Assembly (NCBI GenBank): GCA_016401345.1
Contig: JAEACG010000009.1
Span: 1-64,000 of the forward strand
Source: Fictibacillus nanhaiensis
GTDB taxonomy: Bacteria; Bacillota; Bacilli; Bacillales; Fictibacillaceae
Direction: 5' to 3'
DNA: 64,000 nucleotides
The stretch's first letter is position 1, and the number at the start of each line of letters is the position of its first letter. Positions 42,187-51,447 of this stretch are shown piece after piece. A program made the translations under genes and the position numbers. The notes below the pieces were generated by a model. That model worked only from the letters and a program-made list of their open reading frames with translations. It was not told the origin of the DNA and did not search any database.

Positions 42187-42371
42187 TACAGTCTCTTTGG
42201 ATAATGTGGGAAGATTTAAAACCGAAACTTATAATCATGTCTGTCTTTTTAAGCGTAACTTTACTTATTCTAATTATTAAACAAAAATCGGCAACACTAT
42301 CTTTTTTCTTACTCTGTATAACTGGGGGAATCATTTTAGGTATAGGCTGGGCTGTAGTTTTAATCCTATAG
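42174..42371 (+). CDS. Small two-helix membrane protein
   Basis: 65 residues from GTG 42174, with helices about 20-36 and 42-63 (IIMSVFLSVTLLILII, LLCITGGIILGIGWAVVLIL). GGGGGAAG lies upstream of the GTG. No family is recognised. It overlaps the previous gene. Confidence 0.45.
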   Translation: MEQVIQSLWIMWEDLKPKLIIMSVFLSVTLLILIIKQKSATLSFFLLCITGGIILGIGWAVVLIL

Positions 42372-42451
42372 TTTAACTTCCGTTTTAGTAGCTTAATTTG
42401 TACTACATTATACTTGCAAATTTGTACTACAAATTTTTAAGGGGGGTCAAC

Positions 42452-42658
42452 TTGAAAAGGCAGAATCGTTCGTCTAGCATTCAATGTAGGTTGAACCAAA
42501 ATGAAAGAGACAAGTTTGAAGAGATAAAAAGAATCATTGCCTTTGAGAGCCAAATGGGCAATCGACTAACTCCTACTCATGCCTTTGCAAAGGAAGATAG
42601 AGTAACAGATGCAGACGTCATCCGTTATTTAATAAATAAATTTAAGTTTCAGAACTAG
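42452..42658 (+). CDS. Small DNA-binding-like protein
   Basis: 68 residues from TTG 42452, chosen because AAGGGGGG is just upstream. RSSSIQCRLNQNERDKFEEI followed by a helix resembles a ribbon-helix-helix or CopG-like fold. The C-terminal DADVIRYLINKFKF would be the last helix. It may be a small regulator. It stands alone, followed by two hairpins. Confidence 0.5.
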   Translation: MKRQNRSSSIQCRLNQNERDKFEEIKRIIAFESQMGNRLTPTHAFAKEDRVTDADVIRYLINKFKFQN

Positions 42659-42698
42659 CAATTAATGCATCATGATTTGATGCTGAATAACAAAAATA

Positions 42699-42722
42699 GC
42701 CAGAGAAAACTCTGGCCATTTT
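42699..42722 (+). terminator. Intrinsic terminator
   Basis: GCCAGAG, AAAA, CTCTGGC (42710-42716), then a T-rich tail. Confidence 0.8.
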
Positions 42723-42818
42723 AATATAGGGAATCATTGGGTACTATTATTATGGTCGATGGATAACAATAATATACCTATTGATTAGAGTAAACGTACT
42801 CATTTATATAAGTAAAGT

Positions 42819-42847
42819 AAGAGCCGAAGTCGGGAACTTCGGCTCTT
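42819..42847 (+). other. Strong hairpin without T-tail
   Basis: AAGAGCCGAAGT (42819-42830), loop CGGGA, ACTTCGGCTCTT (42836-42847): a 12-bp perfect stem. No T-run follows. The rest of 42723-43001 contains an ATATACC half-site (42772) but no gene. It may be a leader structure of the transfer operon. Confidence 0.6.
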
Positions 42848-43001
42848 GTCATGTACCCACCACATGAACAACAACGATACACAAGCATTGCGAAAACTTG
42901 TGTACAGAAGGAATTGGAGTCTCTTTCAAATGAAGAGATACGTATAGCTTTTCCATAACATTCATTATTTATTCAGAATGAAAGAAAGGATAGATAGTTT
43001 A

Positions 43002-43505
43002 ATGAATTATGATTCGTATATAAAAAATATTGTTAATTTAGTTAATAGCAAACGTACTAAAGCGACAGGATATTTAATTTCTGGAGGGTCTATGCATGAC
43101 AGACGTTCATTAACTTGGGATCTCTTAGAAAATATAGCTGTGAATGATGCTGTTGAAGTTGCACATGTTGATCTACATACAATCCATACTGATGATTTAA
43201 GAATTGATGCAATTAAAAGAAAGATTACTGATCTAAAAAAATCAGGCAAGAGTGAAAATCGCTTTTTGATTCTTGAGTCGTTTGAATCCATCAGTGATGA
43301 GCAAAGAATGGATGCCGTTCTTAAATTGATCGGGTGTCAAAATTCCGGTATCAATCTCGTAGTCAGTGCTTCAGAGCCCATTGTCCATCTAGTAGGATTA
43401 TCTGAGTTCATGATTCGCTTATTACCTTCGGAGAAGGTGTTGACCGATGTTTATCGGTTAAACAATCAAAAAGTCTTATTCTCATTACCAACGGTACAGA
43501 ATTGA
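43002..43505 (+). CDS. AAA-like protein with degenerate P-loop
   Basis: 167 residues from ATG 43002 (AAAGGA upstream); ATG 42978 is an alternative. GYLISGGSMHDRRSLTWDLL resembles a P-loop that has lost its GK(S/T). NRFLILESFESIS resembles Walker B, and SGINLVVSASEP a sensor-1 strand. It could be an inactive DnaA/delta-prime-like protein. It opens the transfer operon. The function is unknown. Confidence 0.5.
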   Translation: MNYDSYIKNIVNLVNSKRTKATGYLISGGSMHDRRSLTWDLLENIAVNDAVEVAHVDLHTIHTDDLRIDAIKRKITDLKKSGKSENRFLILESFESISDEQRMDAVLKLIGCQNSGINLVVSASEPIVHLVGLSEFMIRLLPSEKVLTDVYRLNNQKVLFSLPTVQN

Positions 43506-43521
43506 AAGGAGGGATCAAAAT

Positions 43522-43707
43522 ATGAAAGATAAAGGTTCGTCCATTTTAAAATCAAAACGGATTTTAGTGGACATTTTCCAATTAGATGATAAATACAGAT
43601 TGGGAAACAGTATCAATGTTTTTTGTAAGGCATTAAACACGCTGCATACGCTGACGATCGTAAATGTAACGTTGTGTCGTACACATTGGATCGTGTACCT
43701 AAAGTAA
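43522..43707 (+). CDS. Small protein, unknown
   Basis: 61 residues with a strong ribosome binding site (AAAGGAGGG) 9 nt before the ATG and 16 bp after the previous gene. The composition is ordinary and no domain is recognised. A terminator (43721-43752) follows. Confidence 0.45.
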   Translation: MKDKGSSILKSKRILVDIFQLDDKYRLGNSINVFCKALNTLHTLTIVNVTLCRTHWIVYLK

Positions 43708-43720
43708 TTCTTTACAACCA

Positions 43721-43752
43721 GTAAGAGCTAGAACATTCTAGGTCTTTTTTTG
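43721..43752 (+). terminator. Intrinsic terminator
   Basis: AAGAGCTAGAA and TTCTAGGTCTT pair with one mismatch around CA, followed by TTTTTTT. Confidence 0.75.
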
Positions 43753-43775
43753 TTGCTCAAGAAAGGAGAATAATC

Positions 43776-43958
43776 ATGGCAAAAGCAGTAAGTAAACAAG
43801 AACTAAAGAAGAGTAAGGATGTTGCTACCCTTCTATTAAAGGCTCAAGGGGTCAATTATGACGATTGGCTTCATGAACAACACCAGGAGATTGAAAAGAA
43901 CAATCAAGATGTCGTAGAAAAAGCTCTAGAACTATTTATCAACCAAAAGGCTCAGTAA
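43776..43958 (+). CDS. Small helical protein, unknown
   Basis: 60 residues, charged and helical (KQELKKSKDVATLLLKAQGV, then HQEIEKNNQDVVEKALELFI). AAAGGAG precedes the ATG. It may be an antitoxin- or RHH-like protein. It leads into the type IV secretion genes. Confidence 0.5.
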   Translation: MAKAVSKQELKKSKDVATLLLKAQGVNYDDWLHEQHQEIEKNNQDVVEKALELFINQKAQ

Positions 43959-43995
43959 TTTTAAATAAATTTATAAATCTCAGGAGGTTCATCTC

Positions 43996-44223
43996 GTGGA
44001 ACAATTAATTGAAATTATCACTTACTGTATTCGTGCGGTACAAGGGGTAGGCGGAAGTTACGCTGCCTTTAAATTATCGATTTACGGAATAGCTTATATG
44101 AAAAAGAACATGCAGAAGGTAGAAGAAGCTAAAGACGGTATGAAAAATGTAGGGATTGGGCTTGCTGTAGTGTTGGGCTGTGAGGCAGGAATTACGTTCT
44201 TAAAGTCAGGTCTCGTTTTTTAA
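43996..44223 (+). CDS. VirB2/TrbC-like small membrane subunit
   Basis: 75 residues, GTG start after AGGAGG. A weak hydrophobic first helix, GVGGSYAAFKLSIYGIAYMK, and a second helix, NVGIGLAVVLGCEAGITFLK, give the two-helix plan of VirB2/TrbC pilin-type subunits. It lies at the head of the type IV secretion genes. No long signal peptide is present. Confidence 0.55.
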   Translation: MEQLIEIITYCIRAVQGVGGSYAAFKLSIYGIAYMKKNMQKVEEAKDGMKNVGIGLAVVLGCEAGITFLKSGLVF

Positions 44224-44241
44224 TAACAGGAGGTGTACGAG

Positions 44242-45621
44242 GTGATTTACGTTCGCTTTAAGGTGGATAAGAAATGGAAGAGTGTTCTATCCCCCAATAA
44301 AAAATATACACTTAAAAACGCTTCTATTTCGTTATCAAACGCGGAGGAGTATGCAACAGAACACAATGTATCCGGACAAATAGAATTTATTATCTATGAA
44401 GATGAGAGTCTTTTATTTCGAGACATTTGTTCGGTTGGGAAAGGTGAGGCTTCCAATCTTATTCTCCTTGTGAGCAGAACATTGAATACCACCTTTCAGG
44501 ATACACCAAAGGAAGAAAAAGAAGCATTGTTGTACAAGCTGTCTATTGCAATGAATGATGATGAAGCAGAAGTGAAACAAACATCAGGAATAAATAGGAT
44601 TCAGTCTTTATTAAAAGATAAAAAAGCGAAATTCACATCGCATTTAAAGCAAAGAGAGGAAGAAAAAAGAGAACAGCAGCAAGCCGATTTGTTACGCCAA
44701 GAAGAGGAAAAGGAAGTTCAGCGACAGTTAGCACTTGAACGTCAAGCCGAAGAAAGAGAAGCACTTCGTCAAGCTGAGATCATGAGGCAAGAGGCTGAAC
44801 GGAAAGCACAGCGTCAGGCGGAATTGAAACGCCAGGAATTAGAAGAACTAACCAAAGAGGCCAAAAAGGATGCTGAGAGACAAGAAGAGCTAAAGCGTCA
44901 AGAAGCCGAAAGGGATGCAGAGAGACAAGTTGAACTGAAGCGTCAAGAAGCCGAAAGGGATACAGAGAGACAAGTTGAACTAAAGCGTCAAGAAGCCGAA
45001 AGAGAGGCAGAGAGACAAGCTGAACTTAAACAACAAGAAGCTGAAATAGAAGCAGAGAAGCAAGATGAAGTGAACCGTAAAAATTGCGGTTCACAAAACC
45101 AACAAGCCGAAAGAGAGGCAGAGAGACAAGCTGAATTTAAACAACAAGAAGCTGAAAGAGAAGCAGAGAAGCAAGATGAAGTGAACCGTAAAAATTACGG
45201 TTCACAAAACCAGCAAGAAACAACAGAGAATAAAGCCCGGGTGTTTCCTGAAGCTCAGTTGCCGATGAGTCTTCAACAGGAGATTGATAAGGGTAAGCTT
45301 GAATTTCTCGAAGATTTGAAGCGTGAAAAACATCTTCTTGAAAAGCAGATGAAGAAGGAATTTAAAAGAAAAGAAAAAGAACATGCTGCCTTCGAGAGAA
45401 AACAGAAAAGGTTTCAGAAGGAGATCCGTAACGCGCAGTCTAGTTTGTACAGATCTCGTCCACTTGTTGGTTTAAAAAAAGTAATGATTGCAGCTGCACT
45501 TTTTGGAATTGGTTTCTACGGGTTTAGCGCCACATCTGAGAATCAAGACATCTCTTTGTTAAAGGATGGAGTAGAAGCCAAATATAATAAGATAAAAGAG
45601 GCGATTCTTAATGGTGAATAA
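44242..45621 (+). CDS. Coiled-coil membrane protein with internal tandem repeat
   Basis: About 459 residues from GTG 44242 (AGGAGG 8 nt upstream). The N-terminal globular part of about 130 residues is followed by a very long Glu/Arg/Gln coiled coil (repeats of RQVELKRQEAERD). It includes a 37-residue unit duplicated in tandem (44995-45105 and 45106-45216). One membrane helix (KVMIAAALFGIGFYGF) lies near the C-terminus. It may be a structural or TolA-like spanning component of the transfer apparatus. No family is recognised. Confidence 0.6.
   Translation: MIYVRFKVDKKWKSVLSPNKKYTLKNASISLSNAEEYATEHNVSGQIEFIIYEDESLLFRDICSVGKGEASNLILLVSRTLNTTFQDTPKEEKEALLYKLSIAMNDDEAEVKQTSGINRIQSLLKDKKAKFTSHLKQREEEKREQQQADLLRQEEEKEVQRQLALERQAEEREALRQAEIMRQEAERKAQRQAELKRQELEELTKEAKKDAERQEELKRQEAERDAERQVELKRQEAERDTERQVELKRQEAEREAERQAELKQQEAEIEAEKQDEVNRKNCGSQNQQAEREAERQAEFKQQEAEREAEKQDEVNRKNYGSQNQQETTENKARVFPEAQLPMSLQQEIDKGKLEFLEDLKREKHLLEKQMKKEFKRKEKEHAAFERKQKRFQKEIRNAQSSLYRSRPLVGLKKVMIAAALFGIGFYGFSATSENQDISLLKDGVEAKYNKIKEAILNGE
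44995..45216 (+). repeat. 111-bp tandem duplication carrying an 11-bp palindrome
   Basis: Copies 44995-45105 and 45106-45216 differ at about 4 positions. Each contains GTGAACCG...CGGTTCAC. In the second copy (45181-45205) the arms are 11 bp (GTGAACCGTAA) around AAA. Confidence 0.85.
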
Positions 45622-45722
45622 TCAAAGCCTTCGTCTTTTCTTGTTAGTAGGGTTGGTAGACGATAGTGGCTTTCTTCGTGTTTAAGGATCTTTTTGTTAG
45701 ATAGAAAAGGAGTGACTGAAAA

Positions 45723-45935
45723 ATGATAGGAAATGAGGAATTAGGATTACTCGTAGAAGTAAAAAAGCCCTTTCTTGTTTTAGAAACATCTGATAAGCAA
45801 GTAGTAAAAATTGAAGTTCAAGCTGAGAAGGATAATCCAGAGTATTGGGAAGCCTTAGAAGCTAATATGGCTGAAGGACTCTATTTACCGTTTAATAGGA
45901 AAACAAAACAGCTCACAGCTGAGAGTGAGGTGTGA
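45723..45935 (+). CDS. Small acidic protein, unknown
   Basis: 70 residues (GLLVEVKKPFLVLETSDKQV, then YLPFNRKTKQL). GGAG precedes the ATG. It lies 1 bp before the ArdC-like gene and is presumably co-translated. No domain is recognised; the beta-rich pattern suggests a small OB- or SH3-like fold. The gap 45622-45722 has only a weak hairpin. Confidence 0.5.
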   Translation: MIGNEELGLLVEVKKPFLVLETSDKQVVKIEVQAEKDNPEYWEALEANMAEGLYLPFNRKTKQLTAESEV

Positions 45936-45936
45936 C

Positions 45937-46992
45937 ATGGCCAAAATTAAAGATAAAGAAGAAAGACAAAAAGAATTATCAGAAATTGTAAATACGATGA
46001 ATGATCGTATTGAAGAGGTGACGCAATCACCTGAAGATCTAAAAGAATACTTACGTTTCATGTCTAACTTTTATACGTACTCAATTAGTAATACCCTACT
46101 GATTCAACATCAATTTATGGGTGCTTCAGCTGTCGCATCTTTTACTGACTTTAAGAAAAAGGGATTCTTCGTAAATAAAGGTGAAAAGGGAATCGGTATC
46201 TTAGTTCCTTTTGAACTTCCTAAGATGTTTAGGGCTTTAAACGGAGAGAAAAAGAAAGTATCTGAAGCAACACCGGAAGAAAAGAAACTTCTGAAAAACG
46301 GAACACTAGAAGTGCTCAAACAACGTAGCATTGGCTTTAAAAAGGGTTATGTTTTTGATATCTCACAGACGAACGCTACAGCTGAAGACCTACCTAAGAT
46401 TTTCCCGAATCGTTGGTTAGAAGGGGATGTAAAAGATTATGACCTTCTCGATCAAGGGATCAATGCGTTTATGGAAAAAATCGGTGTGCAATTAAGAGGA
46501 AACGAGAATTATAGTTTAGGTGTCGCAAAAGGTGCCTACTTTAGAGGAACACATGAAATCATTTTAAATCCTCGGAATAGTCAGCTGCAAAACATCAAAA
46601 CAAAAATACATGAATTAGCTCATGCAACACTTCATCGCGATTCAAAACTAAGTCAGCCGGAAAAGGAATTTCAGGCGGAATTAGTTGCGGTGAGTGTTGC
46701 TTCTTATTTTGGCATAGATACAACAGAATACTCGCTACCTTACCTTCATGAATGGACGAAGGGTGCAAAACTAGAGAACAAAAAAGATCTCCTTCAGGGC
46801 GTTCACAAGACCGTGAAAGATATGGTCAGCACAATAGAGGAGACGAGAAACAAACAATTAGAACGAGAGGTAAGTAAGGAGAATGAACCTGTTTTGGAAC
46901 AAACGTTACCCCTTTCCTTTACTATCCCTATTCCTCATAAAGCAAACAAGCCTAGTATATCTAAAGAATTAGAAAAGACATTACTACCCTAA
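45937..46992 (+). CDS. ArdC-like antirestriction protein with zincin metallopeptidase motif
   Basis: 351 residues. The N-terminal ArdC-type domain (YSISNTLLIQHQFMGASAVA, FTDFKKKGFFVNKGEKGIGI) binds single-stranded DNA in characterised relatives. The C-terminal domain has KIHELAHATLHRD with an additional Glu in EKEFQAELVAVSVASYFG, a zinc-peptidase arrangement. ArdC protects incoming plasmid DNA from host restriction. Its place among the transfer genes fits early expression in the recipient. ATG 45937 follows GAGGTG. Confidence 0.8.
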   Translation: MAKIKDKEERQKELSEIVNTMNDRIEEVTQSPEDLKEYLRFMSNFYTYSISNTLLIQHQFMGASAVASFTDFKKKGFFVNKGEKGIGILVPFELPKMFRALNGEKKKVSEATPEEKKLLKNGTLEVLKQRSIGFKKGYVFDISQTNATAEDLPKIFPNRWLEGDVKDYDLLDQGINAFMEKIGVQLRGNENYSLGVAKGAYFRGTHEIILNPRNSQLQNIKTKIHELAHATLHRDSKLSQPEKEFQAELVAVSVASYFGIDTTEYSLPYLHEWTKGAKLENKKDLLQGVHKTVKDMVSTIEETRNKQLEREVSKENEPVLEQTLPLSFTIPIPHKANKPSISKELEKTLLP

Positions 46993-47007
46993 ATGTACGA
47001 ATAAAAC

Positions 47008-47036
47008 GAGGATGGCTAAAAGCTATCCTCTTATTT
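47008..47036 (+). terminator. Intrinsic terminator
   Basis: GAGGATGGCT, AAA, AGCTATCCTC (one G-U pair), then TTATTTCTT. Confidence 0.75.
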
Positions 47037-47062
47037 CTTAACTGAAATGAGGTGGATTCACC

Positions 47063-49423
47063 ATGCATAAAGAGTCAAAACAATGGAAGAAAATCTTGGC
47101 CAATAAGTATACACTGCTAGCCTTTTTTGTCGCTACCTTTATAAGTGGCACACTAGTAGTTAACTTTCTATTAAACTTTATCCTCAACATTCCAAACTAC
47201 TTGGCTTTATTTAAAAACTACTCAGTAGATAATCCGGTCGATCCTCGGTCAATGCTATCTGCCGAATGGCCACTTATCATCCGTTGGGAGTATTGGTTTG
47301 TTTACCTGATCGTGTACGGCTTCTTGGGCTTCTTTTGTTCACTTAAAGCGTACAACCTCAGAAGATCGTTTCAAGACATCAACAAAGGCACAAAAGGTAC
47401 CGCAAGGTGGACAACACTGGAAGAAGTGAGAGAAGTCTATCATGCGGTTAAAGATAATGACGAGGACTACGAAGGAAAATCCGGAATCCCTGTAACTCAT
47501 TACGAGGATGAATTGTACATAGATCCAAATAACACGAACACGCTAGTCGTTGCCTCTACACAATCCGGTAAAACGGAGATGTTTTCGTACCCTTTACTTG
47601 ACGTTATTATGAGGGCTGAAGAAAAGGATTCTGTTATTGTGACAGATATTAAAGGGGACATGCTAAAGAATACGCGAGGAGAGTTTATTAAGCGCGGTTA
47701 TGATGTTCATGTCTTAAACTTGTTAAATCCCTATCAAAGTATTGGGTACAACCCACTTGAACTCATTAAACAAGCCTATATGAAAGGGGAATATTCCAGG
47801 GCGCAGATGCTTTGTAACACGTTGTCATATTCCCTTTTTCATAATCCTAATGCCAAAGATCCAATGTGGGAAGAGAGTTCCATCGCCTTAGTAAATGCTT
47901 TAATTCTAGCTGTCTGTGATATTAGCTTAACGGCGAACAAGCCTGAGAATATTACGATGTACACTGTAACGGTTATGCTCAGTGAATTAGGAAGTAATCC
48001 CGATGAAGATGGACAAACCAAACTGGATTACTTTTTTGGAAACCTTCCGGCCAATCACCCAGCAAAATTACAGTATGCGACGATTCAATTTTCTCAAGGT
48101 GTCACACGTGGGGGTATTTTCACGGGAACGATGGCAAAGCTGAAGAACTATGCCTACGATACAATCGCAAGAATGACCGCGACTACAACCTTCCATATTG
48201 AAGACCTGGCGTTTGGTGAAAAACCAATCGCTTTATTTATTGTTTATCCAGACTGGGACGATTCTAACTACAGTATCATTTCAACATTCTTGTCCCAAGT
48301 TGCTGCTGTATTATCTGAAAAAGCCACCCTAACTAAGGAAAGTAAGTTACCTCGAAGGGTGAGACACTTGTTTGAAGAGGTGGCCAACATTCCTGCCATT
48401 GAAGGATTAAGTCGTTCACTGGCCGTTGGATTAAGCCGTGGTCTACTCTACTGTCTCGTGATTCAGAACATTGCACAGATCGCTGAGAAGTATGGGGACA
48501 AGGCCGCAAAAGCCATCACAGGGAACTGTGGAAATCAAATCTATATCATGTCTGATGAGCTCGAAGACGCAGAAGAATTTAGTAAAAAGCTAGGAACGAA
48601 AACGGTTGTTTCCTCTGATCGTTCTGGACAACCATTAAGCCTTGATAAGTCGTTCAGCGAAAAAGAAGAGGAACGTCCACTAATGATGCCGGATGAACTG
48701 AGGAGGCTTAAAAAAGGTGAATGGGTACTAGTTCGAACCAAGAAAAGAGAAGATCTAGACTATGAACGAATTGAACCCTTTCCCATTTTCTCTTCTTTAA
48801 AAGCCGGCACACAGATGTTGCATCGATATGAGTATTTGATGGGGCGTTTTAACAATCCCATTGCCTTTGATGAAATGGGACTTGAAGCTGAACACAAAAG
48901 CCTTGATCTAAATAGTCTCCTCATTCAGTTCAATACAAAGTATCTAGAAAAAGAAAAACCGGAGAAGAAAACGAAGCCGAAAAAAGAGGCTAAAACAAAG
49001 AAGAAGGATAAAGAGTCAGAAGAATCCTCAGAAGCTGTTGAAAAGCAAGAACCACCAAATAAAAAAGCTGAGAATAAGAAGAAACAAGAGGACATCCAGC
49101 CACCTGTAATGGTGGAAGTTGCGGCAACACTTATTCCTGAAGCAGAAGAGAATTTCGCAAGTGAAGTCATTTTGGATTATGAAGAGAGAGGAGAAGAAGA
49201 TTTTATGAATCAAATAGAAGGTGTAATCGATACGAGTACTCCTATTTTAGAAGTGATTACGGAGGACAAATATATCTTAATCAAGGCTATCGTAAAGAAA
49301 ACGTTGTCTGGACAAGAGTATGCTTATTTTGAAGGGCTAAAGACGATAGAGGAAATCGAAACCTATTTCTCATCACCTGAGAAACAAGCTTTGTATCAGA
49401 AGGTCGAGCAATACTTTGTTTAA
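47063..49423 (+). CDS. virD4: VirD4/TraG-family coupling protein
   Basis: 786 residues. Two N-terminal membrane helices (about 16-42 and 75-95). Walker A is STQSGKTEM (165-173) and Walker B is SVIVTDIKGDM. Conserved TraG/VirD4 features include GNCGNQIYI and FEEVANIPAIEGL. It is the ATPase that brings the relaxase-DNA complex to the type IV channel. The C-terminal extension of about 200 residues is Lys/Glu-rich and poorly conserved, and may bind the relaxosome. Confidence 0.9.
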   Translation: MHKESKQWKKILANKYTLLAFFVATFISGTLVVNFLLNFILNIPNYLALFKNYSVDNPVDPRSMLSAEWPLIIRWEYWFVYLIVYGFLGFFCSLKAYNLRRSFQDINKGTKGTARWTTLEEVREVYHAVKDNDEDYEGKSGIPVTHYEDELYIDPNNTNTLVVASTQSGKTEMFSYPLLDVIMRAEEKDSVIVTDIKGDMLKNTRGEFIKRGYDVHVLNLLNPYQSIGYNPLELIKQAYMKGEYSRAQMLCNTLSYSLFHNPNAKDPMWEESSIALVNALILAVCDISLTANKPENITMYTVTVMLSELGSNPDEDGQTKLDYFFGNLPANHPAKLQYATIQFSQGVTRGGIFTGTMAKLKNYAYDTIARMTATTTFHIEDLAFGEKPIALFIVYPDWDDSNYSIISTFLSQVAAVLSEKATLTKESKLPRRVRHLFEEVANIPAIEGLSRSLAVGLSRGLLYCLVIQNIAQIAEKYGDKAAKAITGNCGNQIYIMSDELEDAEEFSKKLGTKTVVSSDRSGQPLSLDKSFSEKEEERPLMMPDELRRLKKGEWVLVRTKKREDLDYERIEPFPIFSSLKAGTQMLHRYEYLMGRFNNPIAFDEMGLEAEHKSLDLNSLLIQFNTKYLEKEKPEKKTKPKKEAKTKKKDKESEESSEAVEKQEPPNKKAENKKKQEDIQPPVMVEVAATLIPEAEENFASEVILDYEERGEEDFMNQIEGVIDTSTPILEVITEDKYILIKAIVKKTLSGQEYAYFEGLKTIEEIETYFSSPEKQALYQKVEQYFV

Positions 49424-49441
49424 GGAAGGGGCGTGGGGAAT

Positions 49442-51445
49442 ATGAGCGAAGAACAAATGATTGATACCCTCGTAGACTTTCGGGATCATCTATCACTGGC
49501 TAACTTGTTAAATGCACCCTTTCGCATTATCGCTTGGTTAATCATTAGAGGCTTAGCACTCTGTGTGGACACACTCTCAGGGGCGTTAGAGGAGATCTAC
49601 TCTGTTATGAATTTCTTTGATAGTGCTGTCATTGATGAGTGGATCGATAAGTATGATCTAGTGATTGTGGCGATCGCATCACTAGCATTGTTGTGGTTAG
49701 GATTTAAAATTATGATCCTCAATCAAACGGATAAAAGTAAGTACATCACAAATAGTTTACTAGCGTTAACGTTAATTGCTGTACTCCCTTGGTCAATGCT
49801 TCAGATGGAGAAGTTAGTCTCTCAAGGAGTAAGTTTATTAGAAGCTGAATCGAAAAAGTCTACAAAGATCATTCAAAGCAATATGACAGACATCTATGTG
49901 TTAGATAAAGGTGGTTGGAAAAATGTTAATCCGTCCCCTGGTAACTACATCAAAAGTGATCAGAGTATAAGTCTTCTTGATATTACAGAAACGGTAGACA
50001 CCGGAGGTATCCTATCCTCTTCTCCTTTATCTGAAGGTGGAAAAGAGATGTTACAAAAGAAAGTAAACGATGCTTCAGGAACGTACAAGCTAGAAGATCT
50101 CGAATCTAACTTCTTTACGGAAGACGAGGCTTACTATCGCTACTCATGGCATCCCGTCTACATGATTATCGAGCTGTTGACGGTATGCTTGGTACTACTG
50201 TTTACAGGTTTCAAGACAACTCAACTCATTATTGAGCTAGGTTTTTTAAAGCTATTCACGATGTCTACAGCCATGACTGATATAGATACGGGGCAACGAA
50301 ATAAAAAGCTTGTAGAAAAGATCAGAAACACGTTTATTATTCTTTATGTCATTATGTTGTTGCTTAACTTTTATTTAATATTTGTAGACTTTATTGTCGA
50401 TACAGACATATCAAAGCCGGTTCAAATCTTCATTCTTCTTGCGGCCGGTGTGTTTGTCATAGATGGTCCGAACATCATTGAAGAATTGTTTGGCATCGAT
50501 GCCGGGTTAAAGAGTGCCAGTCGATCCATTATGGGTGTGATGGGTGCAGCTAAAACGGCAAGCATGGCAACGAATGCAATTGGGAAGGGTGCCAAGACAA
50601 TTGGAAAGATGGCCAAAGGAACAGCAAAAGGATTTGGGAAGGCAGCTGTTGGGGGTGCAACGGTTGGCGCTGGTGTAAAAGGAGCACTTGATGGATTTAA
50701 AGAAAACAGAATGGCCGTAAAAGCTCAAGATGAAACACCATTAGGTTCAGACAAAAACACAGGTGGGACGAACAATGCTTCAGAACAAATAAATACACCA
50801 CTTGAAGGCAAAAGCCCACTTGGTGAAAAAAGCTCGCCTTCTGGAAGCAACACTCTATTAGGAGCTGAAAATAAAACTCCAAATGGAGGTGCACCAGCAG
50901 AAACATTATCTAAGGTCGACCAATCACCTTTAGCTGGTGCCGGAAGTTCGAATGGCCAGAAACAAAGTGATGGGCAAAACGCACCAAATAGTGGACATGT
51001 TGCGCTCGGAAACACGAATAGCCAAAACAACACGCCACTTGGTGGTATGCAAGAACCGGGAAGTCAGGGGAATACATCGCCATTAGGTATGAACACGATG
51101 GCAAAACATCCTCTTGCTTCAAAAGCCGAGAACAACTCACCGTTATCGGGAGGAAACGGTTATAAGCCTTCAGCCAAATTCTCACCAATCCGAGGAGTCG
51201 CTTCTAGTGGAAACGGTGTAATGTCGCCTCGTGTAAATATGCCATCTTATATTACACAGGCGAAGCAACATTTTGATCAATCGGTAACGCCAAAACCATC
51301 TACGAATCTTACGCTAGGTGACGCAGCGATTAATAAGTACGCAGAAACTGCTCAAAAGGTATATGATTCTACACCGGTTCAGAACATGAGGAAAACGTAC
51401 GATATGTCGAAAAATTCGATTCTAAACAAAAATGGAGGGAACTAG
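49442..51445 (+). CDS. VirB6/TrbL-like polytopic membrane protein
   Basis: 668 residues. About six membrane helices lie in the first 320 residues. An Ala/Gly/Lys-rich helix-forming stretch follows (KTASMATNAIGKGAKTIGKM). The hydrophilic tail repeats short PLG/PLxG motifs (TPLGS, SPLGE, TPLGG, SPLGM, SPLSG). Architecture and position match TrbL/VirB6-type conjugation channel proteins. ATG 49442 is preferred to GTG 49433 because of spacing to AAGGAAGGGG. The PLG repeats may bind a partner and vary in number. Confidence 0.68.
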   Translation: MSEEQMIDTLVDFRDHLSLANLLNAPFRIIAWLIIRGLALCVDTLSGALEEIYSVMNFFDSAVIDEWIDKYDLVIVAIASLALLWLGFKIMILNQTDKSKYITNSLLALTLIAVLPWSMLQMEKLVSQGVSLLEAESKKSTKIIQSNMTDIYVLDKGGWKNVNPSPGNYIKSDQSISLLDITETVDTGGILSSSPLSEGGKEMLQKKVNDASGTYKLEDLESNFFTEDEAYYRYSWHPVYMIIELLTVCLVLLFTGFKTTQLIIELGFLKLFTMSTAMTDIDTGQRNKKLVEKIRNTFIILYVIMLLLNFYLIFVDFIVDTDISKPVQIFILLAAGVFVIDGPNIIEELFGIDAGLKSASRSIMGVMGAAKTASMATNAIGKGAKTIGKMAKGTAKGFGKAAVGGATVGAGVKGALDGFKENRMAVKAQDETPLGSDKNTGGTNNASEQINTPLEGKSPLGEKSSPSGSNTLLGAENKTPNGGAPAETLSKVDQSPLAGAGSSNGQKQSDGQNAPNSGHVALGNTNSQNNTPLGGMQEPGSQGNTSPLGMNTMAKHPLASKAENNSPLSGGNGYKPSAKFSPIRGVASSGNGVMSPRVNMPSYITQAKQHFDQSVTPKPSTNLTLGDAAINKYAETAQKVYDSTPVQNMRKTYDMSKNSILNKNGGN

Positions 51446-51447
51446 CT

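Noticed and set aside
42819-42847. Intrinsic terminator
   Set aside because: The stem is strong, but no T-run follows on either strand, so it is listed only as a hairpin.
44233-44241. GTG 44233 as start of the coiled-coil gene
   Set aside because: It lies inside the ribosome binding site AGGAGG; GTG 44242 has proper spacing.
48925-49213. Minus-strand Ser/Phe-rich ORFs opposite the VirD4 tail
   Set aside because: They are complements of a Lys/Glu-rich coding region without start signals.
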